Assembly (NCBI RefSeq): GCF_021134715.1
Contig: NC_060026.1
Location: 9,725,001 to 9,789,000 of the forward strand
Reading direction: 5' to 3'
Source: Daphnia pulex
Taxonomy: Eukaryota; Arthropoda; Branchiopoda; Diplostraca; Daphniidae
DNA length: 64,000 bases
Program-made: the position numbers and the translations under genes
The notes under the pieces: generated by a model
The model's database searches: none
Told to the model about the DNA's origin: nothing
What the model saw: the letters and a program-made list of their open reading frames with translations, nothing else
Shown: positions 12,421 through 22,381 of the stretch, one piece after another
Layout of the letters: each line of letters starts with the position of its first letter
Numbering within the stretch: the stretch's first letter is position 1

Positions 12421-13380
12421 GGAAACCGAAACATTGCAAGAGGTGACTCAAACTCAAGTTCCAGCCAGCTCGACCACTTTAAGTATCCAAGGATTGGCGG
12501 AAATAAGCCCCCAAGCTAAAAAAAAATGTCTAATCCTTCCCGAAATATTGCTTAAAGCTACTGAGGGAGAGATTAAGAATAGGAATATATAAAATCTATT
12601 GCATAGGGGAGAACGGGGTTATTTTGGACGAGGCTACCCGCACTACCATCTCCTTCCCACTCTTTGGATTCCAAAAACACAAGCACTGAACACATCGGGA
12701 GCATGGATTGATGGACTTTGTATAGAGTCTTCTTCACGTCATTGACTCCTTTCCCGGTTGACGGGCGTAACAACTTTTGCAACTTCAAGTGCTCCTCGAA
12801 ATCGATTGTCGTGACTTTAAAATCTAGCCTGTCTTCCACGTCCAAACTTTATTTGGAGTTCAGTTGCCCAACACTTTTGTTGCTCACTTCACCTTCGCAA
12901 TCTTTTCACTATGAGCCTGCTTTGCTTGATGGAAGGCTTGAGCCATTTTTTATTATTACTCCTAGGGGCGTGTTGAGCTTTGAGGAAGGAGGCTAGTTGC
13001 ATCAGTGCCTGCCCCTCTGGATTCGGTCTTTCCTAACCCACTGCGTCTGCTGCTGCTGCAGCAACTGCCGGTACTTCGATTCCACCTGCCTCACCCTCTG
13101 CTTGAGCATCCAATTCTCCTTATCTGCTGCTTCTTGGGTTCGGGCTAACCTTTCGTGGTTGCGTGGGCAGAGCTACCGATGCTGCTGAAGCTTTCCCTGA
13201 ACGCACTCACCAAAGTGACTATACCGAAAACGACGAAGATGTAGAGTCACTTGGACTAGAATCTTCAAAGTCCCTACACCTTTTCCCCATCTTGCAGTCG
13301 AACTTTTCAAAAATAACTGTCGGGTAAAGAACTCCGATACTACGACTGCTCTACGTTAACAGCTAGAATAATCTGAAGAG
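12421..13380 (-). pseudogene. Possible ORF1 remnant linked to the RT fragment
   Basis: The minus strand holds short coding-like stretches. One (about 13020-13170) is Gln-rich and predicted coiled coil, with a run of glutamines. Another starts MGKRC followed by a Ser/Asp-rich segment near 13280. DIRS ORF1 products often begin this way, and the position just upstream of the RT fragment fits. Frames are broken throughout, so the assignment is tentative. Confidence 0.3.
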
Positions 13381-13506
13381 ACAACGGCTGTTTTTTTTTT
13401 CGTTATGGGGCACTGGGGAGGAGATCTGGAGATTTGTCACCAGATAGGTAGATATTCTTTGAATAAAGCTGCTTGCTCTGCTGATGACAGTTGGTTCTGG
13501 TTGCTC

Positions 13507-13993
13507 CTAGTTGGAAATAGATGATTGCTTATCTTCTGAGGCTAATCGATCTGCCACTTCATTGCCTGGGATTCCAACATGGCTCGGTATCCAATATAAG
13601 TTGACTTTGATGCCTGATGACTTACAGTTGTCTAGAGTGGTGAGCTCTGCCACTTGATCGTCTAGATGGTAGATTAGTTCCATTGCTCTGTTGATGGCTT
13701 TGGCTTCAGCTGTGAAGACGGAAGAGTTTCTTGTAAGGGTTGTCACTTCCTCGATTTCCAGGCTTGGGATTGTTACTGCAAAGGTAGTTTTTTTCTGTGG
13801 ATTTATTAGGAGATCCGTCGGTGTAGGCGATGGTGGTTGTCTCGAATTGGGCGCGTTTGATCTCGTTGAATAGAGTTTGGGCTCCTGTCGGGTTGCTCAT
13901 TCCCATTCTTTTAGAGTGGGAAGTATTTGATTGCGATTGGGGGTTCTTTCTAGGAGAGTCTCTCTTGTGGGTGGAGATAGTGACCTGGTTCAT
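13507..13993 (-). pseudogene. LINE ORF2 RNase H domain, frameshifted
   Basis: The first catalytic Asp is in AYTDGSP (frame at 13706-13993), Glu in TAEAKAI, and the last block is WIPSHVGIPGNEVADRLA (frame at 13507-13746). A frameshift near 13740 separates the halves. The central DS motif is degraded, so the domain is inactive. Confidence 0.8.
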
Positions 13994-14462
13994 TTTGAAA
14001 TAATGTTATGTCAGCTAGGATGGTGGTGCCCCATTGCTAGTTTAAGTGAAGGGACGTTGAGGTCTTTCCAAGTCTTGGGTCTTTTTCTTAACTCCCAGCA
14101 TCTGGTGTGTAGAGGGTGGTCTTGTTATTTTCAATTCTAAAGATGTATCGTGCGGCCAGCCAGGTTCTTCTATTTTCTAAGGGGAGGATGTCAAGTTCAA
14201 ACTGCATTTCTTTGACTGTGGTAGATTTAGGGGCTCCTTGGATGATCCGGAGAATGTTATTTTGGACCGCCTCGAGTTTATCCTTTCTTCCTTCGCTAGA
14301 TGATCCGTAAATCGTAAGTCTGTATTCTAGTCTGCTTCTGACTAGAGCTTTGTAGAGAATGCAGAGTGGGTCTATTGATGGTCCATGTTTTGTCCTGGAG
14401 AGCCCTTTGAAGAGATTCTGAATGTTTATTGCTTTGCTGATGGCTACCTCCGTTTCCTTTAT

Positions 14463-15280
14463 CTAACGTAACCCTTTTTCAAAATAGATTCCTAGGTGTT
14501 TGACTCCGTTTGCTTGCGGAATTATTTTGCCGTTTAGGAATATTAAGGGTTCAATTTGGGGTCTTCTCTGTCTACTGAAGTTAATAAAGGTCGATTTTTC
14601 TAGGGAAAATTTAATTCTCCACTTTTTGCTCCATTTGCTGACCACGTCTAGACGGAGGGTTAGAAGTTCTTCCGGTTGGTGGCCGTCGCTCGAGTGGATG
14701 TTACTTTCTATGTCGTCTGTGAACATGAAGGTTTCTCCTGGGGATTTTAGTATGGGGAAGTCGTCTATCATTACTGAAAATAAGAAGGGGCTTAGTGGTG
14801 ATCCTTGGGGGACTCCAACTTTGAGTGGGCGATCGTCCGATAGGGTGTTGCCTATTCTGACGTTGTACGTTTGGTTGCGGAGGAAGTTGTTTAGCCAGCC
14901 AGTGATGTTACCATTCACGCCTTTGGTGCTTAGCTTGTAGAGGAGGCCTTGGATCCAAGTGGTTTTGAAGGCTTTAGCGATGCCTTGGAAGATGGCGTAG
15001 GTGTTGAGCGGCTTCGTTTTGTTGAATCCGTCCCAAATGTAGTGTTCGAGGCCTGTTAGGTTTTCCATCGTGATTCTTCCTTTCCTAAAACCGCATTGCG
15101 TCTTCAGTCTCAGCCCTTTTGTTTCAAACATCCATAGTCATTGATTGATGATTTTCTCCAATATTTTTCCGAAGCAAGATGTGATTGAGATGGGCCAGTA
15201 TGACTCTGGTTTTTCTGCTGGCTTTTCAGGCTTATGGATGGGGATGATGGTGGCCGTTTTCCAGTCGGATGATACGTAGT
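14463..15280 (-). pseudogene. LINE ORF2 reverse transcriptase domain, catalytic residues lost
   Basis: Frame 14463-15131 has GFRKGR, then an A-box degraded to FQGIAKAFKT, the B-box GVPQGSPLSPFLF, and FTDD in place of YADD. Both A-box aspartates are gone, so polymerisation is not expected. The N-terminal part (YWPISITSCFGKILEKI) lies at 15130-15280 in another frame, showing a frameshift or stop near 15130. Confidence 0.85.
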
Positions 15281-15676
15281 GAGTCTGAGGCTAGTTATCA
15301 TTTTGTTGTGGATGAGGTATTTTCCCATTGAGTTGCTTTTGAGTTGTCTTGTTGCTTGCTCCAATTCGTTGCTTGTTATTTGGGAATTAAGGGCATTAGG
15401 TTCGCTGGATTTTATTCCTCTGCTTATGTTGAGCTTTAGTCTGGGGTCGTCTGGGATGTCTTTTTTTGTGGTCGTATCGGATGGAGAATATACTTGCTTT
15501 TTCTTTGGCTAGTTACGATTTGGTTTGAATCAGGATTTTAAATAGGTGAGCAATTGAGATCTGGGGCTCTTGTGCTATTTATCCTGGCCTTGGCAAAGGC
15601 CCAGGTTTTATTTGCATTGCTTCTTGGACTAAGGTTGTTAATGAATTTATCCATTGATTCTTTTTGGCCTTGCTAA

Positions 15677-16170
15677 TTATTCTTTTCTTCTCGTTTTTTT
15701 TGGATTTCGTTTTGTGCCTAAATGTGTTGGGGTGACTAATTTTAAGTCGTTGTCTTCTTCTAGTAGGTGGGTGGTAGCACGTCCTCTTTGATTTGAATTA
15801 CTGTCATGGTGGGCGTTGATGTCACCCCCTATGATTAAATTTTCACTCCTGCCCTGGATTAGATGACTGAGTTCTTCTTTTTCTTCGAGGTTTGCTTCCG
15901 TTGGGTACATAAACTGAAAATATGTCCATTAGAGTATTTTTGTTGTTTTTTCTTATGGCTATGGATACACAAATTTTTTTAAGGGTTTTAAACTCGGGTG
16001 TTGGTAGCTGGTTGAACTGAAGTGACTCGTGTATTAGAATGGTGATTCCGCCACTTGGGCTGTCCGCCCGGTTTTTGTGCGCTACGTGGTAATTTTTGAA
16101 TTTAACTGAAAAGTGGTCCTTCCAATAGGTTTCAGAGATAAGTGCGACTAGGGGTGAAGGTGGTATTTAA
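15677..16170 (-). pseudogene. LINE ORF2 apurinic-type endonuclease domain, frameshifted
   Basis: Minus-strand motifs ISETYW (near 16140) and GGDINAHH (near 15815) mark an APE-type endonuclease of non-LTR retrotransposons. The sequence between is readable only in several frames, so the domain is broken. Confidence 0.7.
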
Positions 16171-16380
16171 ATTGAACTAAATTTGCTTTCGTCAGAGCCA
16201 TTAACTATGGTTATCCGACTCTTATGGCGGAAGATTCTCTCGGAGACGGCGTCGTCTTGATGGGTCCTCTACGGACATGCCTCCTTCAAACTCTATTCCG
16301 CCCCTCGAATTCCTGACGAGATGGTCCCGCCACTAGCGGCGATAGTTTCAACTTAATACAACAAATGGTGAAAGATTAGC

Positions 16381-16902
16381 ATGGCTAAGCCATCGTTACG
16401 AAATTGTATAGTTCCCAATTGCATTAATAGATATTCACTATTCAGGAAACGCCGAGAATAGAGAGAATCATACATTATTTGGAGTGCCAAACAATAGTTT
16501 GAATGCATGGCAACTGGCAGGACCTAATGCCAAACGTAAAATTTCATAAAACATCGAGGCTGTGCAATCACCACTTTGACGATTCTAACATTGTCAAAGG
16601 GTGCAATATTTTGGGTAAGTTTCATCTTTTCAAGTGCTGGAGATTAAATGAAGGCTCAAATCCTAAGTATCATATTGGTTATTCTAGTATAATGTTAATA
16701 TGTATGTATTATAAAATAATTGGGTAATTTTCTATACAGAAGTTGGCGTTGAACAACCAAAAGTAAGGAAAAGAGCTTTGCAAGATGTGACTTATACCAA
16801 TCTACCTGCTTCCACACTACAGATATTGGCAAATGTCCCTCTAACTGTCAACCAGCCTCCTCTGAAAAGGTCTCGTGTGAGAAAATTACTTACTATTGAG
16901 AG
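16381..16902 (+). pseudogene. Broken THAP-domain gene
   Basis: Begins MAKPSLRNCIVPNC, the start of a C2CH THAP finger. After a frameshift near 16450 it resumes with HTLFGVP, and after another near 16500 ends the finger with RLCNHHFDDSNIVKG. A second exon (about 16740-16902, after a good AG acceptor) encodes a basic tail including VRKRALQD. Layout parallels the THAP gene at 6.2 kb, but sequence identity is modest. It is likely a remnant of a related transposon. It ends just before the tRNA-Leu gene. Confidence 0.6.
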
Positions 16903-16976
16903 GTATGTGTTGGATCAGTCTTCTCATCTGAACGACCAGTTTTATTTAATTTGTTCTTGTCCAAACATTCTAACGT

Positions 16977-17058
16977 GGTAGCGTGGCCGAGCGGTCCAAG
17001 GCGCTGGTTTAAGGCACCAGTCTCTTCGGGGGCATGGGTTCGAATCCCATCGCTGCCA
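16977..17058 (+). tRNA. tRNA-Leu: tRNA-Leu(AAG)
   Basis: 82 nt with a 7-bp acceptor stem (GGTAGCG/CGCTGCC, one G-U), long class II variable arm, anticodon loop TTAAGGC (anticodon AAG) and a normal T arm GGTTCGAATCCC. No intron. An inverted second copy is at 25228-25309. Confidence 0.93.
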
Positions 17059-17404
17059 ACGTCAATTTTGCTCAAACTGTTGTAGCATAGCAAGGAATCG
17101 ATGATTGTGCACTTAGGGGCGACGTTAATGGTCTTGTGGCCTAATGGATAAGGCGTCGGACTTCGGATCCGAAGATTGCAGGTTCGAGTCCTGCTACGAT
17201 CACTCGCAAACGGTTAATTTGGCTATTTCGAAATGCGCGCGCGAAAAGTTAAAAACAAAGAATTAGCAATCCATTTGCAATTAATAAATCGAACGAGGCA
17301 GCGCTTCGCGCTGCCGATGGACAATTGGGATTGCATGAAATAAATAAAGGAAGCCTTATAGCGTTGTTGACCTACACTCTATTCCCTACTAACACAGCGA
17401 TGTA
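17059..17404. repeat. tRNA spacer and flank, partly duplicated elsewhere
   Basis: Bases 17203-17282 recur inverted at about 25003-25082 as part of a duplicated Leu-Arg tRNA block. Bases about 17291-17370, including the palindrome GGCAGCGCTTCGCGCTGCC, recur inverted at about 20855-20925. No gene. Confidence 0.6.
17130..17202 (+). tRNA. tRNA-Arg: tRNA-Arg(TCG)
   Basis: 73 nt. Anticodon loop CTTCGGA gives TCG, with a regular D arm and GGTTCGAGTCC T loop. The acceptor stem has one T-C mismatch (position 5/68) that the inverted copy at 25084 does not have, so this copy may be weakened. Confidence 0.85.
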
Positions 17405-17938
17405 CAGTATGGTCCAAAAAAATCCGAACACCGATTTTATTTTGAAAGCCACCTAGCCACATTACGGGAAACTATGTTTCACTTTTGGTCCTAATTGTGG
17501 GGGGCTAGGAACAAAGCGAAAGGTGGGAAGAAGGGAAAAGGAGTAATAAGCTCATTTAGCCACCGGTCATGCCTTTCCCCCCAAAAAAATCATGAATGAA
17601 ACCAGACAGGCTGTCTGGAATTTCCTTTGCGGGTAAAAACGAATAACCGCATTGCAATAGCCTTAGGCCTTAGGCCCTAGGCTCACCGTCAATATTTCGT
17701 CAAGTGACAAGAAAAGGAAAAAGCTGTCCAAATCCTGCACCATAAAGCGGGAAAAATTCAAAGTTATAGTAAGGTGGCTTTGAATCACGTTTCATGCAAG
17801 TCAATTTTGACCGAATGTCGTGACGTCAATGAAATCATTTCATTGGCGATTAATAATCATTTCCTATTATTTCCCTATCATTTAATTAAACCAGTAATGA
17901 AAAACGACAATTGTCAATTTAACAAGATTCCATTTTTT

Positions 17939-18010
17939 GGAAATACCGAGATTTGAACTCGGGACCTTAGGGGTAGGAGAAAACCCCCGTATCCACTAGA
18001 CTAACAAAGA
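17939..18010 (-). other. tRNA-like sequence in the left inner TIR of Tc1 element A
   Basis: On the minus strand a tRNA-like A box (TTAGTCTAGTGGATAC) and B box (GAGTTCAAATCTC) with a closing stem end in a TCC tail. The anticodon arm is poorly paired, so it is probably a tRNA-derived relic or internal pol III promoter rather than a working tRNA. Its partner in the other TIR is at 19399-19470. Confidence 0.6.
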
Positions 18011-18089
18011 GATGGCATAAGTTCAAAGAAACGAATAGCAATGGGTATGAATTACTTTCAGGAATCAATTTTTTTTTTATAATGAATAT

Positions 18090-19352
18090 GTGGCAATAAG
18101 GCAAAAGTTTTCTTCATCTGTTACCGTGTTAATTTGCAATCATTCACCCGTGATGTTACGTGAAAATCCAAACAAAAAACTCTCCTTTGCGGAGAGGGGA
18201 GCTATTGTCGCGTTGACGAATTCTGGTTTGGGTGTGAGAGAAATTGCAAGGCAATTAGGCATATCTCCAGCCACAGTCGGACTTTGGCAATTCCGATTTC
18301 TTGAAACGGGAGACATTTTGCGACGAGAAGGATCGGCCAGACCAAGAGTTACCACTCCACTCCAAGATCTGCGATTGTTACGTGTGGTTCTAAACAAACC
18401 TATCACGACATCAAAGGAAATTGCCGGTAAAGTGTAGTTTTTGTTCTCATGAATGAAATTATTTGTTAATTGCTAATTGAAATAGATACTGCCGATGTCG
18501 ATGTCTCTCGTCAGACAATTGTTCGACGATTGAAAGCCGTCAATCGAATTCCGAGGAGAGCTGTGCGGAAATTCTTTCTTTCTCCACAACACATTGAAGA
18601 TCGATTTGAGTTTGCTGCTCTTCATGCTTATCGTGATGCTCAGTGGTGGCGATCTGTTATTTTAACAGACGAAAACACATTTGGGTAACTTTAAATTATT
18701 ACTGGCCGGTAGTGTAGTGGTTAAACCGGTTGCCTTCCACGCCGGAGTCTCGAGTTCAAATCTGATGTCGTCCCTTTTTTTTTTAAATTTTAGATCTGAC
18801 GAATGTGGCAGAGTTTTTGTTTACCGCCCCAACGGCACTAGATTTGAAAAAGACCATGTCCAAATTTACGACCGTAGTGGGAGAAAGACTGTGCCAGTAT
18901 GGGGCTGTTTTTCGGCTGAGGGGTCTGGGCCCTTGATTCAGATTCACGGCAGATTTACCGGGCAGCAATATGTTGAAATTCTTGAGAATCATCTCCTCCC
19001 ATGGGCAATAGAAAGGTTTTTCCCAAATTTTCCATATAAATTAGTTCAAGACAAATCTCCCATCCATACTTCAATTGTTGCCAAAACCTGGTTCCGTCAA
19101 CACCCAGAATTTCAATTACTGCCATGGCCTTCTAAGGGTGCTGATCTCAACCCCATTGAAAATGTGTGGGGTGACATAGTCAAAGACTTTGATGCCAGAG
19201 ACGCCACTAATTCATTGCAAGTTTTTGCAAAAGCAACCGAATTGTGGGCGAGTTATGACCGTAGGCCGGGATACTGGGAGAGATTGTCTGATTCAATGGT
19301 CTCTCGTTTAGACTTATGTTGTCAGGCTGAAGGGCATTGGACTAAATATTGA
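18090..19352 (+). CDS. Tc1-like transposase (element A), three exons
   Basis: Exons 18090-18426, 18486-18684 and 18794-19352; phases agree. An alternative start is the Met at 18153. The N-terminus has a paired-like helix-turn-helix (GVREIARQLGISPATV), then a second HTH region (VSRQTIVRRLK). The catalytic domain has the first Asp in VILTDENTFG, the second in QDKSPIHTS and the Glu in ADLNPIENVWG. By hand count 35 residues separate the last two (DD35E, one more than classic Tc1 DD34E). No stop or frameshift was seen, so the gene may be active. The second intron (18685-18793) consists largely of a tRNA-like sequence, probably an insertion now spliced out. Confidence 0.88.
18704..18774 (+). other. 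tRNA-like sequence inside the transposase intron
   Basis: GGCCGGTAGTGTAGTGG begins a tRNA-Gly-like sequence with a CTTCCAC anticodon-loop-like segment, B box GAGTTCAAATCTG and a T run directly after it (a pol III terminator). Acceptor pairing is poor. It fills intron 2 of the element A transposase; a copy sits at the same place in element B (26555-26625). Confidence 0.6.
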
Positions 19353-19398
19353 CTTTCTTGTTTTGTTTTTATTTTTAAAATAAAACTGTTCAAAACAT

Positions 19399-19470
19399 TC
19401 TGTGTTGGTCTAGTGGTTACGGTTGTTAATTCCTACCCCTATGGTCCCGAGTTCAAATCTCGGCATCTCC
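19399..19470 (+). other. tRNA-like sequence in the right inner TIR of Tc1 element A
   Basis: A box TTGGTCTAGTGGTTAC and B box GAGTTCAAATCTC, ending CGGCATCTCC. It is the inverted partner of 17939-18010 but differs in the anticodon region. It lies about 45 bp after the transposase stop codon. Confidence 0.55.
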
Positions 19471-20001
19471 AAAAAATGGAATCTTGTTTAATTAACAAAC
19501 AAATTGTCGTTTTTCATTACTGGTTTAATTAAATGATAGGGAAATAATAGGAAATGATTATTAATCGCCAATGAAATGATTTCATTGACGTCACGACATT
19601 CGGTCAAAATTGACTTGCATGAAACGTGATTCAAAGCCACCTTACTATAACTTTGAATTTTTCCCGCTTTATGGTGCAGGATTTGGACAGCTTTTTCCTT
19701 TTCTTGTCACTTGACGAAATATTGACGGTGAGCCTAGGGCCTAAGGCCTAAGGCTATTGCAATGCGGTTATTCGTTTTTACCCGCAAAGGAAATTCCAGA
19801 CAGCCTGTCTGGTTTCATTCATGATTTTTTTGGGGGGAAAGGCATGACCGGTGGCTAAATGAGCCTATTACTCCTTTTTCCTTCTTCCCACCTTTCGCTT
19901 TGTTCCAGCCCCCCACAATTAGGACCAAAAAGCCTAACATAGTTCCCGCATGACTGATAGGTGGCTTTTAGGTTGTTCGGATTTTTTTGGACCATACTGT
20001 A

Positions 20002-20960
20002 CCATGGATATGACTGAAGCGTACTCCCAAGGATAAGGGAGATACAAACAGCATATCCATGGAATGCTTCATGTTTATCCTTATTTCCCCTTCCCCGCAC
20101 GTACCATTTGTATGTCCCTTGAATATACCGGTTTGTGTATACACAGTATCCTTAAATAACATCCATCTTTGGATATGATTTCTGTCAGAAATTAAAAGAT
20201 AAAAGTCTACCCCGAGACTTGAACTACTGACCTTCAATTCCGTAGCTCACCTCTCTAACCATTTGACTAACTGTTCGTACAATTTAGGAACAAACATTTG
20301 GAAGTAATGGAAATAGAGATATTTTTTAGCTTTTTCGTCCACTGTGTACCTAATATGGTTATACTGTGATGCACATTCTGTGTATGTACCAAATGGTATC
20401 ACAACAAAATCATACCCCCGAGTATATTACTTTGATGTACAATCAGTATGTTAATGAATATACGCTGGTGGATCTACGATGAATATTCTTTATTTGATCC
20501 CATCCTAGATCCGAATAAATTTATACCTTCGCTATACTACCGCCCCACAATTGCGACCTGGATCTATCCATCCCATATTTATCTACATCTTACATAAAGA
20601 GGATGGGCCGTGTTAGTAGGGTTAGCTATTCAAAGCCACAAAACCATTGTCAAGGCCCTCTGGCCCCATAAGCCTCAGACCTTTTTACAACAAGAGAATG
20701 AACTTATAACATTTTGGTCGTCTTAATGTTTGTTCTGCTCGCGATTGTCTTGCTTGTAGTTCCTTCCGCGGCCACGACCTCTTGGTTGATGATAAATAAA
20801 GTAAAAAAGGAAAAAGCGGTTATCATTGGGAATGAGGATGGGTGGGTAGGATACCGCTATAAGGCTTCCTTTATTTATTTCATACAATCCCAATTGTCCA
20901 TCGGCAGCGCTTCGCGCTGCCTTGAACAATGTATTAATTATATTACATAAATTCGTTCGC
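20002..20960. other. Spacer between Tc1 element A and the DIRS element
   Basis: No protein gene supported. The short hydrophobic frame at 20714-20950 lacks any recognisable feature. A tRNA-like segment lies at 20209-20280, and 20855-20925 repeats 17291-17370 in inverted orientation, including the GGCAGCGCTTCGCGCTGCC palindrome. Confidence 0.4.
20209..20280 (-). other. tRNA-like sequence, SINE head candidate
   Basis: Minus strand: TAGTCAAATGGTTAGAGAGG (A box), then AGTTCAAGTCTCGGGG (B box and T arm). The sequence continues without a normal acceptor 3' strand into AT-rich DNA, so a SINE head or tRNA relic is likelier than a working tRNA. Confidence 0.45.
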
Positions 20961-21018
20961 TTTCTAGTGGTGATTTCAAAGCACTTAAGCCGATCCAAAT
21001 GTATATAAGTTACCCACA

Positions 21019-22317
21019 TTAATTTTCGGATAGGATTGTTGTCCCCACATCCTGCTCTGGGATCTCTCTCCTATAGTATCTAACGAAGGTTGATTCGGAT
21101 GCGCAACTTGCCGTTTTCAAAATTGAGTCTGTTGGAACGCCCTTCTTAGCCGCTTTCGAAGCGGGGGCTCCTCGGGTGGAATGAGCCGAGTAGATCGACG
21201 TGTCTACTCCCGCCAAATCCAAAGTCTTTTTGATCCAATGGCTAATCGTCGACCCTTTCACTTGACTGTGCGGTTTGACCGAGCCCAAAAGCAGATTTCC
21301 GCTCTCGCCTGGCTTACGTAAAGCGAGTGTCGCTTTCCAATAATCTTCCGTCGTTGAAACCGGGCATATCTTGGCGTCTTCTAGACGGGTTATAGTACGA
21401 GAGAGAAGAGGTCTGGCTCTTTGCGACTTCCTAAGCTTAGATAGACTGAACTGAAGACCACTATCTGAAAAAACTAGCGACGCCGAGTCGATCGCTGCCA
21501 GTTCTGAGACTCGAAACCTGGTCACCAAGGCCAAAAGCATAGCTGTCTTACGTGATAGCTGGATCAGCGACAATTCCTTGTTGGGCGGGGCGGATTTAAA
21601 GAATTTTATTACTAGATCCACATCCCATGTACCCGAGTACTTTGGCTTGGGTGGGTTGGAATTAAAGATTCCCTTCATAAGTTTAAGAACGGTCGGATGT
21701 TTTCCTAAATCATGCCCGTTCACCTGCGGTAGAGTGCCCGATAGCATGGACCGATAGACGTTTATGGTACTGTATGCTTTCCCGTTCTGAAAAGAATCGG
21801 ACAAAAAGGTAATTACGTTAATAAGAGAGCCATGCATGGGATGGTGACCGTTCCTATTGCACCAATCTGTCCACTGGTTCCAGGTGGTTTCGTAGCCAGT
21901 GTGTGTGGCTGGTTGGTTGCTGGCCAGTATAAGGTCGATAGCCTGGTCCTGAATTCCCTCGCTTCTGAAGCGACTCCTGATAATCTCCATGCGATCAGGC
22001 ACAGAGCGTTGGTTGTCAATAGTGGGTGGGCTTCCCCGTTCGCATCCAACAGCAGATCCTCGCGGTACGGCAGGATCCTCGGTACATCGACTATCGTCTC
22101 TAGAAGCAACGGGAACCAGGGTTGGCTGGGCCAATACGGGCAAACTAGCGTCAACTGGGCCTGATCTTGGCGCATCTTCCGGATGCAGTGCCCTATCAGG
22201 TTGAATGGAGGGAATGCATATCCCTAGATGTACTTCCAATTGAGAGAGAAGGCATCTATCATCCATGCCGCTGGATCGGGGTGCCAGCAGACAAACTCCG
22301 GCAACTGGGCGTTCCAC
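21019..22317 (-). CDS. DIRS tyrosine recombinase
   Basis: 432-residue frame. The recombinase domain starts near TGYETTWNQW. The catalytic tetrad is visible: first Arg in RFRVSELAAID, the H-x-x-R box in HSTRGAPASKA, and Tyr in FVRYYRR near the C-terminus. The N-terminal part overlaps, in another frame, the region joining RNase H to the recombinase (LPYREDLLLDANGEAH in frame 21813-22175), so the true start is uncertain. The recombinase core looks intact. It would insert circular cDNA by site-specific recombination. Confidence 0.85.
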   Translation of the reverse strand: MERPVAGVCLLAPRSSGMDDRCLLSQLEVHLGICIPSIQPDRALHPEDAPRSGPVDASLPVLAQPTLVPVASRDDSRCTEDPAVPRGSAVGCERGSPPTIDNQRSVPDRMEIIRSRFRSEGIQDQAIDLILASNQPATHTGYETTWNQWTDWCNRNGHHPMHGSLINVITFLSDSFQNGKAYSTINVYRSMLSGTLPQVNGHDLGKHPTVLKLMKGIFNSNPPKPKYSGTWDVDLVIKFFKSAPPNKELSLIQLSRKTAMLLALVTRFRVSELAAIDSASLVFSDSGLQFSLSKLRKSQRARPLLSRTITRLEDAKICPVSTTEDYWKATLALRKPGESGNLLLGSVKPHSQVKGSTISHWIKKTLDLAGVDTSIYSAHSTRGAPASKAAKKGVPTDSILKTASCASESTFVRYYRREIPEQDVGTTILSEN

Positions 22318-22381
22318 TGCAACGCAAATAGATCTATTTTCGGGTGCCAGCGCTCCCAGATCTTTTGAAAAATCAGACGAT

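Larger units (their letters stand above)
13391..16170 (-). mobile_element. Non-LTR retrotransposon (RNase H-bearing, I/R1/LOA-like), defective
   Basis: On the minus strand the order is endonuclease, reverse transcriptase, RNase H, then a poly-A run (a T10 run on the plus strand at 13391-13400) marking the 3' end. An RNase H after the RT places it in the I superclade (I, R1, LOA and relatives). It is 5'-truncated or lacks a recognisable ORF1. Frames are broken in every domain. No target-site duplication was identified. Confidence 0.8.
17405..19999 (+). mobile_element. Tc1/mariner-like element A (long TIRs)
   Basis: 2,595 bp bounded by CAGTATGGTCC and its complement, with TA on each side (17403-17404, 20000-20001), the Tc1/mariner target duplication. 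The TIRs are about 500-600 bp, far longer than the core 30 bp, and their inner ends contain tRNA-like sequences. One transposase gene lies between them. The opposite-strand copy B (25330-27864) is nearly identical. Confidence 0.92.

Noticed and set aside
13691-15512. Plus-strand frames across the LINE
   Set aside because: Opposite strand of RT and RNase H coding; no domains in those frames.
20714-20950. Small hydrophobic plus-strand frame
   Set aside because: Lies in spacer DNA with a duplicated palindrome; no homology or promoter support.
21832-22204. Plus-strand frames over the DIRS recombinase
   Set aside because: Antisense shadows of the minus-strand DIRS genes, which have clear catalytic motifs.
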